Positions 1 to 8,360 of a stretch of DNA of 62,010 nt are shown here, in pieces. A program made the position numbers and the translations under genes. Each line of letters begins with the position of its first letter. Position 1 is the stretch's first letter. Source of the DNA: Thermoleophilia bacterium (lineage in GTDB: Bacteria > Actinomycetota > Thermoleophilia > Gaiellales > Gaiellaceae); assembly GCA_025934995.1 (NCBI GenBank), contig JAICWC010000002.1, positions 1 through 62,010 on the forward strand, given 5' to 3'. Under the pieces are notes generated by a model, which saw nothing but the letters and a program-made list of their open reading frames with translations, ran no database searches and had not been told where the DNA came from.

Positions 1-255
1 GCCTTCGTCGTCGTTGCTGAGCACGGCGTCCACGGCGAACGTGCGGCAGATCCGCTCGACGTCGTCGAGAAAATCGTCTGCGGCGGCGAACGCCGACGCC
101 GTCCGGATCGGGGCGCGGCAATATCGCGAGCGGCCGGCCACGCGACCCGCATCGTGTGCGCCGACGACGCGGTAGCCGGCGCGCGCCAGCGACCGGCACG
201 CCCACGGGCCACTCCGGTTGCCTACCTGGAGGACGAGAACCGTCCCTCGAGTCAT
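1..255 (-). CDS. ATP-grasp-type protein, N-terminal part (cut by window edge)
   Basis: Only the first 85 codons are inside the window; the rest lies to the left. The start is an ATG at 255, followed by a hydrophobic strand (TVLVLQVGNRSGPWACRSLA) and then GYRVVGAHDAG. This is the Rossmann-like pre-ATP-grasp fold that opens many carboxylate-amine ligases. Such genes often sit in actinobacterial surface-polysaccharide clusters beside BY-kinases and FemAB-like acyltransferases, which is exactly the neighbourhood here. The ATP-grasp domain itself is not visible, so the family call rests on the N-terminus and context. It is divergent from the BY-kinase, with 130 bp between the starts and no clear promoter motif there. 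Confidence 0.55.
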   Translation of the reverse strand, partial: MTRGTVLVLQVGNRSGPWACRSLARAGYRVVGAHDAGRVAGRSRYCRAPIRTASAFAAADDFLDDVERICRTFAVDAVLSNDDEG

Positions 256-385
256 CTGGTTCGCCGTCGCCTCGCCCTCACCGTCTCGTTGTAGTTCGTC
301 ACTCCCTCTTTCACAAGAGGTCGGGTTGATACCCGCTTTCGCGCCTCATCACCCATTCTCAAAACTTCCGGCTACTCTCCGACGA

Positions 386-2038
386 ATGGGCACCACCGTT
401 ACGCCCAACGAGGGTACGCCGGCGGCGGCATTTGTTCATTACCTCCACGTGCTGCGGCGGCGGATCTGGATCTTCGTGGTCCCGGTTGTCGTGGCTCCGC
501 TCGCGGCATTCGTCGTCACGATCGGCCAGCCCGCCTCGTACGAGGCGACGACCACGGTCCTGCTGAGCAATCTCAATCTTGCTCAGAGCCTCAATGGGTT
601 GCCCGCGGACCAGAGCTTCAGTCAGCAGCCCGACCGCGCGCTCGCCACGCAGGCGACGATCGCGCGATCGCCGAGCGTCGCTGCTCGGGCGGTGCGCGAC
701 GCGGCCGCACCCGTCACCACCGACGCCCTGCTCGGGTCGTCGAGCGTCGCTCCGGAGAACAACGCCAACCTGCTCGACTTCCACGTCTCGAATCACGACC
801 GTGCGGTCGCCGTCGCGCTCGCGAACGCATACGCCCGCTCGTTCAGCCGGTTCAGCAACGAGCTCGAGCGAGCACCACTGCAAACGGCGTTCAACGATGT
901 GACGCGGACACTGAATCAGCTTCAGGCGAAGAAACAGCAGACCTCGCCGCTCTATCGAGATCTCCTCGACAAGCAGCAGCGCCTCGCTGCTCTCCAGACG
1001 CTGCAGACCTCGAACGCCGTCGTCGTCCGTCCTGCCACGGCCGCGATCCAGGTTGCGCCGCGGCCAAAGAGAGCTGCGCTGCTCGGGCTCGCGCTCGGCC
1101 TGCTCGTGGCGCTCGCCCTCGTCTTCGCCGTGGAAGCGCTCGATCCACGCGTGCGCGACGAGGCCGAGATCGAGTCGGCGCTCCACCTGCCGCTGCTCGC
1201 GCGCATCCCGGCCGCGCCGTCGACGCGTGCCCACACCCACATCTCGGCGCCGGTGCTGCAGTACGGAGGCGCTCAGCAGGCGGAGGCGTTCCGGATGCTC
1301 CGCACGAATCTCGCGTTCGCAGCGTTGACACGCGACCTCCGCGTCCTCCTGGTTACGAGCCCTCGGCCTGGTGACGGTAAGACGACGACCTCTGCAAATC
1401 TCGCGCTGGCGGCTGCGCGTGGGGGGCAGCGCGTCATCCTGTGCGATCTGGACGGCCACAACCCGGCGCTCTCCGAGGCGCTCGGCATTCCAGCCGGCGG
1501 AGTCGGGGTCACGGAGATCGTGCTCGGACGCGCGTCGGTCGCCGATGCGCTCACACCGATCGACATCCGCGCCACGGGCGGGCGTGCCGACGCTCTGGCC
1601 GCGTACACAGCGGCGTCCACGTCGGAGCGGCGCGCGGCGGCGGCGCACTCGGGGCGTCTCGAGGTGCTGCCGTTCGGGTCGCTTCACCCTCCGGATCCTG
1701 GTGAGTTCGTCGCCGCCGATCCCGTGCGCGCGCTGATCGAGGCGCTTCGGACGCGAGCCGACCTGGTCGTCGTCGACTCCGCTCCGATGCTCAGCGTCAG
1801 CGATCCGCTCGTGCTGGCGACCCACGCCGACGCCACCCTCTTGGTGATCAAGGCGACCGCGGCCGCGCGCGGCGATCTGAAGGAGCTCGCTCGCCTGCTC
1901 ACCGCCGCGCAGACCCCGTGTGTCGGCTTCGTGCTCACCGGCACACGCTCGAGCAGCGCAGCCTACGGTTATGGCTATGGGGCGACGGACGGCGACCGCC
2001 TCCGTCTCGAGGCCGCTGCGCAGGCTGCGGAGCGCTAG
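386..2038 (+). CDS. Polysaccharide chain-length determinant / BY-kinase fusion (Wzz-CpsD type)
   Basis: This 550-residue protein would sit in the cell membrane and control export and length of a surface polysaccharide. Residues 28-48 and 230-250 are the two membrane segments of a Wzz domain, with a mostly coiled extracytoplasmic stretch between them. The cytoplasmic part is a bacterial tyrosine kinase: Walker A PRPGDGKTTT (about 326-335), Walker A' VILCDLD (350-356) and Walker B LVVVDSAP (460-467). The C-terminus carries clustered tyrosines (YGYGYG, 527-532), the usual autophosphorylation site. The usual Arg-rich sequence after Walker A' is replaced by DGHNP. I chose the ATG at 386 because upstream in-frame residues look non-coding; no good ribosome site precedes it, so it may be leaderless. 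Confidence 0.88.
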   Translation: MGTTVTPNEGTPAAAFVHYLHVLRRRIWIFVVPVVVAPLAAFVVTIGQPASYEATTTVLLSNLNLAQSLNGLPADQSFSQQPDRALATQATIARSPSVAARAVRDAAAPVTTDALLGSSSVAPENNANLLDFHVSNHDRAVAVALANAYARSFSRFSNELERAPLQTAFNDVTRTLNQLQAKKQQTSPLYRDLLDKQQRLAALQTLQTSNAVVVRPATAAIQVAPRPKRAALLGLALGLLVALALVFAVEALDPRVRDEAEIESALHLPLLARIPAAPSTRAHTHISAPVLQYGGAQQAEAFRMLRTNLAFAALTRDLRVLLVTSPRPGDGKTTTSANLALAAARGGQRVILCDLDGHNPALSEALGIPAGGVGVTEIVLGRASVADALTPIDIRATGGRADALAAYTAASTSERRAAAAHSGRLEVLPFGSLHPPDPGEFVAADPVRALIEALRTRADLVVVDSAPMLSVSDPLVLATHADATLLVIKATAAARGDLKELARLLTAAQTPCVGFVLTGTRSSSAAYGYGYGATDGDRLRLEAAAQAAER

Positions 2039-2042
2039 GTCG

Positions 2043-3068
2043 TCAGCGTCTGAGGCGCAGGAGCGGCCGTGCCGCCGACCGGGCGCGCAGCACGACCCGT
2101 CGCGCGAGGTACTCGGCGACTCCGCGCGGCGTCGCGGGCAGCACCGCAACCTCCGAGCGCTCGCGTGTGCCGTGCGCCCAGCGCAACTTGTACGGCTCGC
2201 TGCTGCCGAGCAGGTCGATCTCTCGCACGCCGCGTTCGAATGCGTCCTGGAGGAGATCGCGAAGCAGGACGATGCCGGGACCGAAGCGGGCAGCGGACTC
2301 GTCGTACCCGCCTTTGACGAGCGAAACGACACCTTCCTGCTCGAACGCGAGCTCGAACGCGACGGGCCTCGTGCCGACGCGGAGAAATCCGAGTCGGAGC
2401 CACCCCTTCGTGGCCGCCCAGCGCGCGATCTCGCGGTAGAACGTCGCCGTCGCAGGCTGCGAGTCGATCGCCGTTCCCGCGCGCGCCTTCCAGCCGGACG
2501 CCTCGACGCGAAACCCTTCGTCGAGCAGAGGCTCGATCGCATCGGGACTCGGCGCCAGCCACTCATATCGGAGCGTTCCGGCTTCGCCCAGCCTGCGCTT
2601 GCACCGCTCGATCTCGAGCCTCTGGTGCCGTGTGATTCGCTCGTCGGCATACGAGCCCCAGTCGGCGGCCGCTCGGACGAACGGCGCTTGCTCCCTGACG
2701 CGCCGAACCGTGAGACAGCCGTCCGGCACTGCGTGAGCCTCCGCACCGTTCCGCACCTGTCGGAGCACGACACCCGCGGGTGCGTCCGCAACCGCATCCG
2801 CTATGACGCGCTTCCGCGCCTCGCCGTCCGTCGCGATGACGCCCCACCACGGGGAGTGGACGTTCGCCGCCGCCTCGAGACGGCGGCCGCGCCTGCGGAA
2901 GACGCCGACACCGCGGAGACGCCCCTCGACCCGAACACTGTGCACCACCAGCTCCTCGCGCGGAGCGAACGCCTTGGCCCACGCGTCGAACCAACCCGGC
3001 CACACCCACGGTTCGGCGACCGTCTCCCGCGCGAGCTGCTCCCACTCTTCGACGCCGACCGTGCTCAC
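2043..3068 (-). CDS. FemAB/GNAT-type acyltransferase (PF13480-like), second copy
   Basis: A 341-residue cytosolic protein with the double GNAT fold of the BioF2/FemAB-like family. Visible hallmarks are the basic stretch ERITRHQRLEIERCKRRL (lipid- or acyl-donor binding region), the strand pair LRLGFLRVGTRPVAFELAF, and the closing block SSEPYKLRWAHGTRER, matching the EYKxRF signature of the family. It probably transfers an acyl or aminoacyl group onto a sugar or peptide in the adjacent polysaccharide pathway; the substrate cannot be read. The GTG start at 3068 overlaps the stop of the upstream copy by 4 bp (GTGA), so the two are translationally coupled. The two copies are clearly diverged. Confidence 0.8.
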   Translation of the reverse strand: MSTVGVEEWEQLARETVAEPWVWPGWFDAWAKAFAPREELVVHSVRVEGRLRGVGVFRRRGRRLEAAANVHSPWWGVIATDGEARKRVIADAVADAPAGVVLRQVRNGAEAHAVPDGCLTVRRVREQAPFVRAAADWGSYADERITRHQRLEIERCKRRLGEAGTLRYEWLAPSPDAIEPLLDEGFRVEASGWKARAGTAIDSQPATATFYREIARWAATKGWLRLGFLRVGTRPVAFELAFEQEGVVSLVKGGYDESAARFGPGIVLLRDLLQDAFERGVREIDLLGSSEPYKLRWAHGTRERSEVAVLPATPRGVAEYLARRVVLRARSAARPLLRLRR

Positions 3069-4183
3069 CGCAGGGCATGCACCGCGCGCGCGAGGGTGCT
3101 GCGCAGCGGCGGCGGGAGCCGCCGCGCCCGCTGTCGAGCGGCCCATACTCCCGCCGCGAGGGCGAGTCGAGGATTCGGTCCGGGGGCGACGGTGAGCGTA
3201 ACGACGTTGTGGGCCTCGGTGCTGAACCGCCGCTTGTACTGCTCCTCGCCGAGCAGGAACTCGTACGTCGTGCAGCGCTCTTCCGTCGCAGCGCGGATCG
3301 TCCTGGCGAGAAGCAGCGTCCCCGGGCTGAATCGCCCCCACGCAGGGTCGAGACCGGCCTGGTAGTACGCGTAGCGACCGCCGACGTTCCAGCCGTACCA
3401 GCTCGCGACGGCCCGACCGTCCACGCAGAGCTGCCAGAGGCGAAGCCACCTTCGGCCGGCGGCACGGCGCGCGAACTCGCGCTGAAACGCCTCGACGAGC
3501 ATGCGGCGGCGCCCATCCGCCCGCGCGGTCGGCCACCGCAGCTCGTGGAGCGCAAAGTGCCGGTCGAGCGCGGCCTCGAGGTCGTCGCTCTCGTGGGCTG
3601 CGACGTACTCGACGCGGTGCGATCGCGCGAGCGCGCGCTCTTTCCGTTTCAACTCGGATCGGAAATTGCGTGATCGGTCGCCGAGATAATCGGCCCACGT
3701 GAGCCCGTCGAGCGTGACCGCGGGGAGCCGCGCCGTGTCGGTCACGACGAGCCGCGCACCCGCACGACGGAGCGCGCGCGCGGTCGCATCGACCGCAGCT
3801 TCGTCGACGCGTTGGAGCGACGCGATCCGCCACCGCGGAACTGCGGCGAGGAGCGCTGCGCCCGCCACCTCGAGACCCGCCGTTCCGACGTCGCCGCTGC
3901 AAACCGGGCCGAAGCAGTCGCCGACGGACGCGGCGGCGAAGCCGAGCACTTTCCCGCGCCGGACCAGTGGTAGCAACGTGTGGGGTCGTTCGTCGTCGCC
4001 GCCGACGGCGACTGCGAACGGCTCGACCTCCGGCGCGGTCGCAAGATACGCGTCGTACCACTCCGGGGTCAGGAACGCGTTGCCGGCGGCGACCGCGCGC
4101 TCGCGCCACTCCACCGCAAAGCGACCGAGCTCGTCCCGGTCGGTCACGATTCGAACCGTCCGGTCAGAGGCGGCTTCCGGCAC
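3065..4183 (-). CDS. FemAB/GNAT-type acyltransferase (PF13480-like), first copy
   Basis: A 372-residue protein of the same family as the gene that follows it. It carries the basic motif RSRNFRSELKRKERAL near residue 150, the strand WLRLWQLCVDGRAVASWYGW, and near the C-terminus FLLGEEQYKRRFST, the family's conserved EYKxRF-like end. No signal peptide or membrane segment is seen, so it should act in the cytosol. The start is a GTG; another GTG 12 codons downstream is possible. Together with the ATP-grasp and BY-kinase genes it fits an exopolysaccharide or capsule modification cluster. The donor and acceptor are unknown. Confidence 0.82.
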   Translation of the reverse strand: MPEAASDRTVRIVTDRDELGRFAVEWRERAVAAGNAFLTPEWYDAYLATAPEVEPFAVAVGGDDERPHTLLPLVRRGKVLGFAAASVGDCFGPVCSGDVGTAGLEVAGAALLAAVPRWRIASLQRVDEAAVDATARALRRAGARLVVTDTARLPAVTLDGLTWADYLGDRSRNFRSELKRKERALARSHRVEYVAAHESDDLEAALDRHFALHELRWPTARADGRRRMLVEAFQREFARRAAGRRWLRLWQLCVDGRAVASWYGWNVGGRYAYYQAGLDPAWGRFSPGTLLLARTIRAATEERCTTYEFLLGEEQYKRRFSTEAHNVVTLTVAPGPNPRLALAAGVWAARQRARRLPPPLRSTLARAVHALR

Positions 4184-4223
4184 CGCAGCCCATGATGCCA
4201 GCCTGATCCCGCGGCGTTACGCA

Positions 4224-4257
4224 CGTTGAGGGCTGAAGCGCGCTCCAGCCCTCAACG
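4224..4257 (-). terminator. Intrinsic-terminator-like hairpin after the secreted-protein gene
   Basis: A perfect 12-bp stem (CGTTGAGGGCTG paired with CAGCCCTCAACG) closes a 10-nt loop, 7 bases past the stop of the secreted-protein gene. There is no T-run, as is common in GC-rich actinobacteria, so termination is inferred from stem strength and position. Confidence 0.6.
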
Positions 4258-4264
4258 CACCGTG

Positions 4265-5116
4265 CTAGTAGATGACGTTCGGGTAGAGCAGCCAGGCGGC
4301 CGGCGGGACGTTCGGGTCGGCGATGCCCATCCCGGTCACGAGGGCGGAGTCCGTCGGGTCGACCGACAGGCCCGCCGGGAGCCCGAGGGTGGCCGTGGAG
4401 CCGGTGCTGCTGGTGCCGGCCGGCGGGTCGCAAGCGGCCGCGGGAGCGTTGCCGTTGTCACTCGCACTCGTCCAGCAGTGGTCCATCCCCCCGACCTGGA
4501 CGTCGATGTTGTCCAGGTAGACGAAGCCGCCGGTCAACCCCATTTGGGCGCAGCCGGTCGGCGGCGGGTTCGCCGTGTCGTTCCCTTCGTCGAACACGAT
4601 CGCGAGCCCGGTGATCGTGAGCTCTCCGGTGGCGACACCGGTCGCGGAGCGGATTGCGGCCGCAGGCGAAAGCTGGGTGTCCTGGCACCAACCGAAGCCG
4701 TTTGTCGTCACACCGGTTTCATGGTGCTGGGCGGCGTTACACCCGAGGAAGACCGTGTATCGCTTGCCGGTGCCGTCCTGCACGCCGACGTTCCAGCGGG
4801 GTGCGCCGGCACCGCAGTGGCCGTCCTCGCGATGCCACCACGACAACCCCGTCAGGTCGTCCACGGGCAGGCCTTCCACACCATTGATCACCGCCACACC
4901 CGCGGCGACAGTCGTGGTGGAGGTCATCTTCTGGAAGTAGAGGGCCTGGTTGGCGCTCCCCTGATCATCGACGGTGCCCTGCTGAGCCTTCCAGGCCGAA
5001 TACGACATGGTGCCGAAGCCGGCCGGGTGCAATGTCAAAGAGGAGCCGGCCGTCGCGCCGCCCGCGAGCGCTAGGAAGAGCGCCGCCGCGCAGGCGGGAA
5101 CAAACAGATACCGCAT
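4265..5116 (-). CDS. Secreted protein of unknown function
   Basis: A 283-residue protein with a clear Sec signal peptide (MRYLFVPACAAALFLALAGG, cleavage near ATA-GS). The mature part is rich in Gly, Thr and Asp with several cysteines and aromatic patches (SWWHREDGHCG, GFGWCQDTQL, MDHCWTSASDNGN), suggesting an extracellular beta-sandwich with disulfides. It has no membrane anchor or sortase signal. I do not recognise the family. A strong ribosome site (GGAGG, 6 bp before the ATG) supports the start. It is a single-gene unit, with a 12-bp hairpin after it and about 230 bp of gene-free DNA before it. Confidence 0.75.
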   Translation of the reverse strand: MRYLFVPACAAALFLALAGGATAGSSLTLHPAGFGTMSYSAWKAQQGTVDDQGSANQALYFQKMTSTTTVAAGVAVINGVEGLPVDDLTGLSWWHREDGHCGAGAPRWNVGVQDGTGKRYTVFLGCNAAQHHETGVTTNGFGWCQDTQLSPAAAIRSATGVATGELTITGLAIVFDEGNDTANPPPTGCAQMGLTGGFVYLDNIDVQVGGMDHCWTSASDNGNAPAAACDPPAGTSSTGSTATLGLPAGLSVDPTDSALVTGMGIADPNVPPAAWLLYPNVIY

Positions 5117-5220
5117 GGGAAACCTCCGTGGTCACTACCGCTTGACTTGTGACCGTCCCCCGGGCGGGCGGCTGGTCGCCACGGTTCCCGATCGGTCAGA
5201 AGCCGAACGGGCCCTTGGAC

Positions 5221-5238
5221 AAAAAAACTCGCAACGAG
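5221..5238 (-). terminator. Possible weak rho-independent terminator
   Basis: On the minus strand a short stem (CTCG/CGAG, 3-nt loop) is followed directly by seven T residues, rare in this GC-rich DNA. It lies about 115 bp beyond the stop of the small gene at 5352. The 4-bp stem is short, so confidence is low. Confidence 0.35.
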
Positions 5239-5351
5239 CGATGGTTTCTTCGTGTGTCGATGTTTCTGCGGCCGGCGCGCGGATCGCGCGGAGCTCGGAG
5301 AACGAAGGGCCGCGGTCCGGCAAGGCGCCGGCGGTCGTTGATCCCTGCGAG

Positions 5352-5573
5352 CTACTTGCCCTCGTGCTCTTTGCGACGAGCCAAGATCTCCGCAAGGCCG
5401 ACGCCGCTGGACGACGATGCGATCGACGCGCGAATGTGCAGGCGCTCGATCTCTTCCAGCAAGAGCTGGATCGCACGACCAGCGGCCTGCACCTCAGGGC
5501 GCGCGTCGACGCGAAGCCGTAGTGCCCACTCGCGCAGTGCGTCCAATTTCTCGGGACTTAGACCGTCATCCAA
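5352..5573 (-). CDS. Small hypothetical protein (73 aa)
   Basis: A 73-residue, highly charged and probably all-helical protein (SPEKLDALREWALRLRV, then AIQLLLEEIERLHIRAS) with no signal peptide or membrane segment. It starts with TTG; no ATG or GTG start is available upstream in frame. Codon use is less GC-rich than that of its neighbours but still gene-like. It lies just downstream of tRNA-Lys on the same strand, so it could be the last member of a tRNA-Val / small gene / tRNA-Lys / small gene transcript. Function unknown; it might be a helical regulator or a toxin-antitoxin-like small protein, but nothing specific supports either. Confidence 0.5.
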   Translation of the reverse strand: MDDGLSPEKLDALREWALRLRVDARPEVQAAGRAIQLLLEEIERLHIRASIASSSSGVGLAEILARRKEHEGK

Positions 5574-5649
5574 AGCGCTGGGATCTTGCCCTTTCCCCCA
5601 GCGACTCGTGCGTCGGCGCGAGCAATCGAATCGCGCCCCAGTCGCCGAA

Positions 5650-5722
5650 TGGGCCGGGCAGGGATCGAACCTGCGACCTTGGGATTAAAAGTCCCCTGCT
5701 CTACCAACTGAGCTACCGGCCC
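5650..5722 (-). tRNA. tRNA-Lys (anticodon TTT)
   Basis: A full 73-nt cloverleaf: acceptor stem GGGCCGG/CCGGCCC with discriminator A, D-arm GCTC AGTTGGTAGA GAGC, anticodon loop CTTTTAA and T-arm containing GGTTCGATCC. CCA is not encoded. The 5' half of the gene overlaps the 3' end of a small protein gene on the same strand, whose TAA stop is in the anticodon loop. Confidence 0.97.
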
Positions 5723-5927
5723 CGCGCTCAAGCGTACGTTCCCACGCCTCGAGCAGCTGCTCCAAGTTCCGCCGCTGCGCGTCGTTGAACGGAAGCTGCG
5801 CGAGCAGGCGGCGGGCCTCCGACGGGTCGTCGTTCTCGACCGCGGCCTCCAGGTGCTCGCGCATCGGCGTCGGTTGGCGGAGCTGACGCCGGAGCCAGCG
5901 GAGCAACGAGACGTGCGCAGCTTCCAC
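5685..5927 (-). CDS. Small helical protein whose gene ends inside tRNA-Lys
   Basis: An 80-residue protein if read from GTG at 5927, or 59 residues from the ATG at 5864. The core (MREHLEAAVENDDPSEARRL then LLAQLPFNDAQRRNLEQLLE) is a plausible two- or three-helix unit, and nearly every codon there ends in G or C, so the reading frame is very likely real. The gene starts 2 bases after the 3' end of tRNA-Val. Its last 12 codons lie in tRNA-Lys, and the TAA stop is part of the tRNA anticodon loop. Translation of this message and tRNA maturation would therefore exclude each other on one transcript. Function unknown. Confidence 0.6.
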   Translation of the reverse strand: MEAAHVSLLRWLRRQLRQPTPMREHLEAAVENDDPSEARRLLAQLPFNDAQRRNLEQLLEAWERTLERGAGSSVGRAGDF

Positions 5928-5928
5928 A

Positions 5929-6001
5929 TGGGCGGTGACGGGATCGAACCGCCGACCCCCTGCTTGTAAGGCAGGTGCTCTCCCAGCTGAGCTAACCGCC
6001 C
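5929..6001 (-). tRNA. tRNA-Val (anticodon TAC)
   Basis: A 73-nt cloverleaf: acceptor GGGCGGT/ACCGCCC with discriminator A, D-arm GCTC AGCTGGGAGA GAGC, anticodon loop CTTACAA, and T-arm with GGTTCGATCC. CCA is not encoded. It is on the same strand as tRNA-Lys, about 200 bp upstream of it. Confidence 0.97.
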
Positions 6002-6055
6002 GGGCGCGACGAACGGTAGCCGTATCCACGCCTCCGGTCGCCGCGTTCTGCAGGC

Positions 6056-6352
6056 ATGGATCCGCACGCCTATCTCGTTGCGGTCTTGATCGGTGCGGCG
6101 CTCATCGGCCTTTGGCTCTCCACCCGCTTCGCCGTCGCCGCGCCGCGGGGTGCAGTGGGAGCGGCTGCGTGCTTTGCGCTCGCCTGGTTCGTGCCCAGGT
6201 TGGGGCCGCCCTTGCTCGTCGCGACGGAGAGCAAGCTTCCGCTCGGGCTCGCCATCCTCTGCAGCATCTTCCCCGTTCTGGCCCTTTCGTTCGCGCTCGC
6301 CGCCTGCGGCATCCGGTACCTCGTCGGGCTTGCGGGCCGGGCGATCCGCTAG
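6056..6352 (+). CDS. Small membrane protein (98 aa, three TM segments)
   Basis: Three hydrophobic segments fill this protein: about residues 6-22 (YLVAVLIGAALIGLWL), 32-47 (GAVGAAACFALAWFVP) and 64-90 (LAILCSIFPVLALSFALAAC). Between them is a short loop PRLGPPLLVATESKLPLG; the C-terminus is basic (RAIR). No family is recognised. It begins 54 bp upstream of the divergent tRNA-Val and is followed 157 bp later by the FtsH gene on the same strand. Codon use matches the neighbours. It could be an assembly factor or stress membrane protein, but nothing visible decides. Confidence 0.65.
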   Translation: MDPHAYLVAVLIGAALIGLWLSTRFAVAAPRGAVGAAACFALAWFVPRLGPPLLVATESKLPLGLAILCSIFPVLALSFALAACGIRYLVGLAGRAIR

Positions 6353-6509
6353 CGCCACCACGGGAGCGGAGAGACAAAAGGCGTAGCGAGGCAGGACGAA
6401 CGGACGAGGGTGTGCCCGCGGACGTGTACGACGATACGTGCGTGGAGAGCGGCAGAGGTGCTGCGGGCCGGATCGCGCCCGTCGGGCCGGCCGGCGACGA
6501 GGGCGGCGG

Positions 6510-8357
6510 ATGACGCGCCCTCCGGCGCGGCGCCGGCGCATCGTCATCTATGTCTGGCTGATCGCCGCCCTGCTCGGGCTCAACTACTGGGGCGCGCACC
6601 GCGCCACCGAAGTCCGCCGCGTGCGCGTGCCGTACAGCCCGTTCTTCCTCCGCCAGGTCGAGCGCGGGAACGTTGCGGAGATCGCCTCGCGCGGCACGAC
6701 GATCCAGGGCCGGTTCCGCCATGCGACCGCTGCGAATGCCTCACGACCCGCAACCCTCTTCAGCACCGAGATACCGACCTTCGCGAACACGAACGAGCTC
6801 GCAGGCCTCTTGCAAGCGAAGGGCGTGGAGGTGAACGCGCAGCCGCTCGATACGGGATTGCCGTTGTGGAAGAGCCTCCTCTACGGGTTCGGCCCGACGA
6901 TTCTCTTCCTACTCCTGCTGTTCACGCTCGTCCGGCGTTCGGGGCCCCAGGGCATCCTCGGCGCGCTCGGTCGCTCGGGCGCGCGCCGGTACCGCCACGG
7001 CGGCGCGGGTGTCACGTTCGCCGACGTCGCAGGGATCGACGACGCGAAGCTCGAGCTCGACGAGGTCGCCGACTTCCTGCGGAGCCCGGAGAAGTATCGG
7101 CAGCTCGGCGGCCGAATCCCGCGCGGCGTGCTCCTGAGCGGGCCGCCGGGGACCGGGAAGACGCTGCTTGCGCGAGCGGTCGCCGGCGAGGCCGGAGTGC
7201 CCTTCTTCTCCATGTCGGCGTCGGAGTTCGTCCAGGCGATCGTCGGCGTCGGTGCATCCCGCGTGCGCGATCTGTTCAAGCAGGCGCGGGATGCCGCTCC
7301 CGCAATCGTCTTCATCGACGAGCTCGACGCGATCGGCCGTGCGCGCGGCGCCGGCGCGTCACTCGGAGGCGGTAGCGACGAGCGCGAGCAGACGTTGAAT
7401 CAGATCCTGACCGAAATGGACGGCTTCGACAGCACGGTCGACGTCATCGTCCTCGCGGCCACGAACCGGCCGGACGTGCTCGACAAGGCGCTCCTTCGGG
7501 CAGGGCGCTTCGATCGACGGGTCGTCGTGCAACCGCCGGACGCACGAGGCCGCCGCATGATCCTCGATGTTCACGCGCGGTCGGTGCCGCTCGCCGACGA
7601 CGTCGATCTCGAGCGCGTAGCCGCGAAGACCCCGGGCATGGTGGGCGCCGAGCTGGCCAATCTCGTCAACGAGGCCGCGCTTCTGGCTGCGAGACGCGAC
7701 CGCTCCTCCGTGACGGCGGTGGATCTCGACGACGCCCTCGAGCGGCTCGTCCTCGGCGCCGAACGCAAGATCGTCCTGAGCGAGCAGGATCGCCGGACGA
7801 TCGCCTACCACGAAGCCGGTCACGCGCTTGTCGGCATGTTGACGCCCGGCGCCGATCCGCTCCGGATCGTCTCGATCATTCCCCGTGGGTCGGCCCTGGG
7901 CATCACGTTCTCATCGCCGGATGCGGACCGCCTCAACTACTCGCGCCAACATCTCGACGCGCTTATTCGCATCACACTCGGAGGCAGGGCTGCGGAGACG
8001 GTTGCACTCGGAGAGATCACGACGGGAGCCGAGGCCGACATCGTCCAGGTGACCCGGCTCGCGCGCCACATGGTCGGCCGCTGGGGCATGAGCGACAAGG
8101 TCGGATTGCTCGCCGTGATCGGCAACGGCGACGCTCCGACCGACGGCGACGAATTCGCGCTGTCGACGAGAGAGCTCGTCGATTCGGAGGTCAAGCGTCT
8201 GGTCGAGGAGGCGAACGCCGAGGTGATCGCTCTGCTCCGTTCGGAGCGTCAGCGTCTCGACGCGCTTGCGACTGCGCTGCTCGAGCGCGAGACGCTCGAC
8301 GAGCTCGACGCCTACTCGGCGGCCGGTCTGCCACGCCGAGACCGCGCCGCGGTCTGA
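6510..8357 (+). CDS. ftsH: FtsH-family membrane AAA/zinc protease, variant pore loop
   Basis: A 615-residue membrane-anchored ATP-dependent protease that pulls out and degrades membrane and regulatory proteins. TM1 is at residues 11-28 and TM2 at 125-141, enclosing a small extracytoplasmic domain. The AAA part has Walker A GPPGTGKT (211-218), Walker B IVFIDE (266-271) and sensor motif AATNRPD. The M41 part has zinc site HEAGH (434-438) and a third ligand Asp near 510 in TGAEADI. Two departures from the canonical sequence stand out. The pore loop reads QAIVGVG instead of MFVGVG, losing the substrate-gripping Phe, and the second region of homology reads [10 protein letters not shown], with Ala replacing Pro. 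The start is ATG at 6510, preceded by GAGGGCGG. A second, even more divergent FtsH lies at 32-34 kb. Confidence 0.93.
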   Translation: MTRPPARRRRIVIYVWLIAALLGLNYWGAHRATEVRRVRVPYSPFFLRQVERGNVAEIASRGTTIQGRFRHATAANASRPATLFSTEIPTFANTNELAGLLQAKGVEVNAQPLDTGLPLWKSLLYGFGPTILFLLLLFTLVRRSGPQGILGALGRSGARRYRHGGAGVTFADVAGIDDAKLELDEVADFLRSPEKYRQLGGRIPRGVLLSGPPGTGKTLLARAVAGEAGVPFFSMSASEFVQAIVGVGASRVRDLFKQARDAAPAIVFIDELDAIGRARGAGASLGGGSDEREQTLNQILTEMDGFDSTVDVIVLAATNRPDVLDKALLRAGRFDRRVVVQPPDARGRRMILDVHARSVPLADDVDLERVAAKTPGMVGAELANLVNEAALLAARRDRSSVTAVDLDDALERLVLGAERKIVLSEQDRRTIAYHEAGHALVGMLTPGADPLRIVSIIPRGSALGITFSSPDADRLNYSRQHLDALIRITLGGRAAETVALGEITTGAEADIVQVTRLARHMVGRWGMSDKVGLLAVIGNGDAPTDGDEFALSTRELVDSEVKRLVEEANAEVIALLRSERQRLDALATALLERETLDELDAYSAAGLPRRDRAAV

Positions 8358-8360
8358 CCG

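Noticed and set aside
359-2797. An 812-codon open frame on the minus strand opposite the BY-kinase and acyltransferase genes
   Set aside because: It is an antisense frame rich in Arg, Ser and Gly with no domain, caused by high GC content. The plus-strand BY-kinase motifs are clear.
1920-3365. A 481-codon plus-strand frame across the acyltransferase genes
   Set aside because: It is Arg/Ala-rich, low in hydrophobic patterning, and covers two well-supported genes on the other strand.
5650-6001. tRNA-Lys and tRNA-Val as integration sites for a mobile element
   Set aside because: No integrase, direct repeat of tRNA 3' ends or foreign-looking DNA is found nearby.
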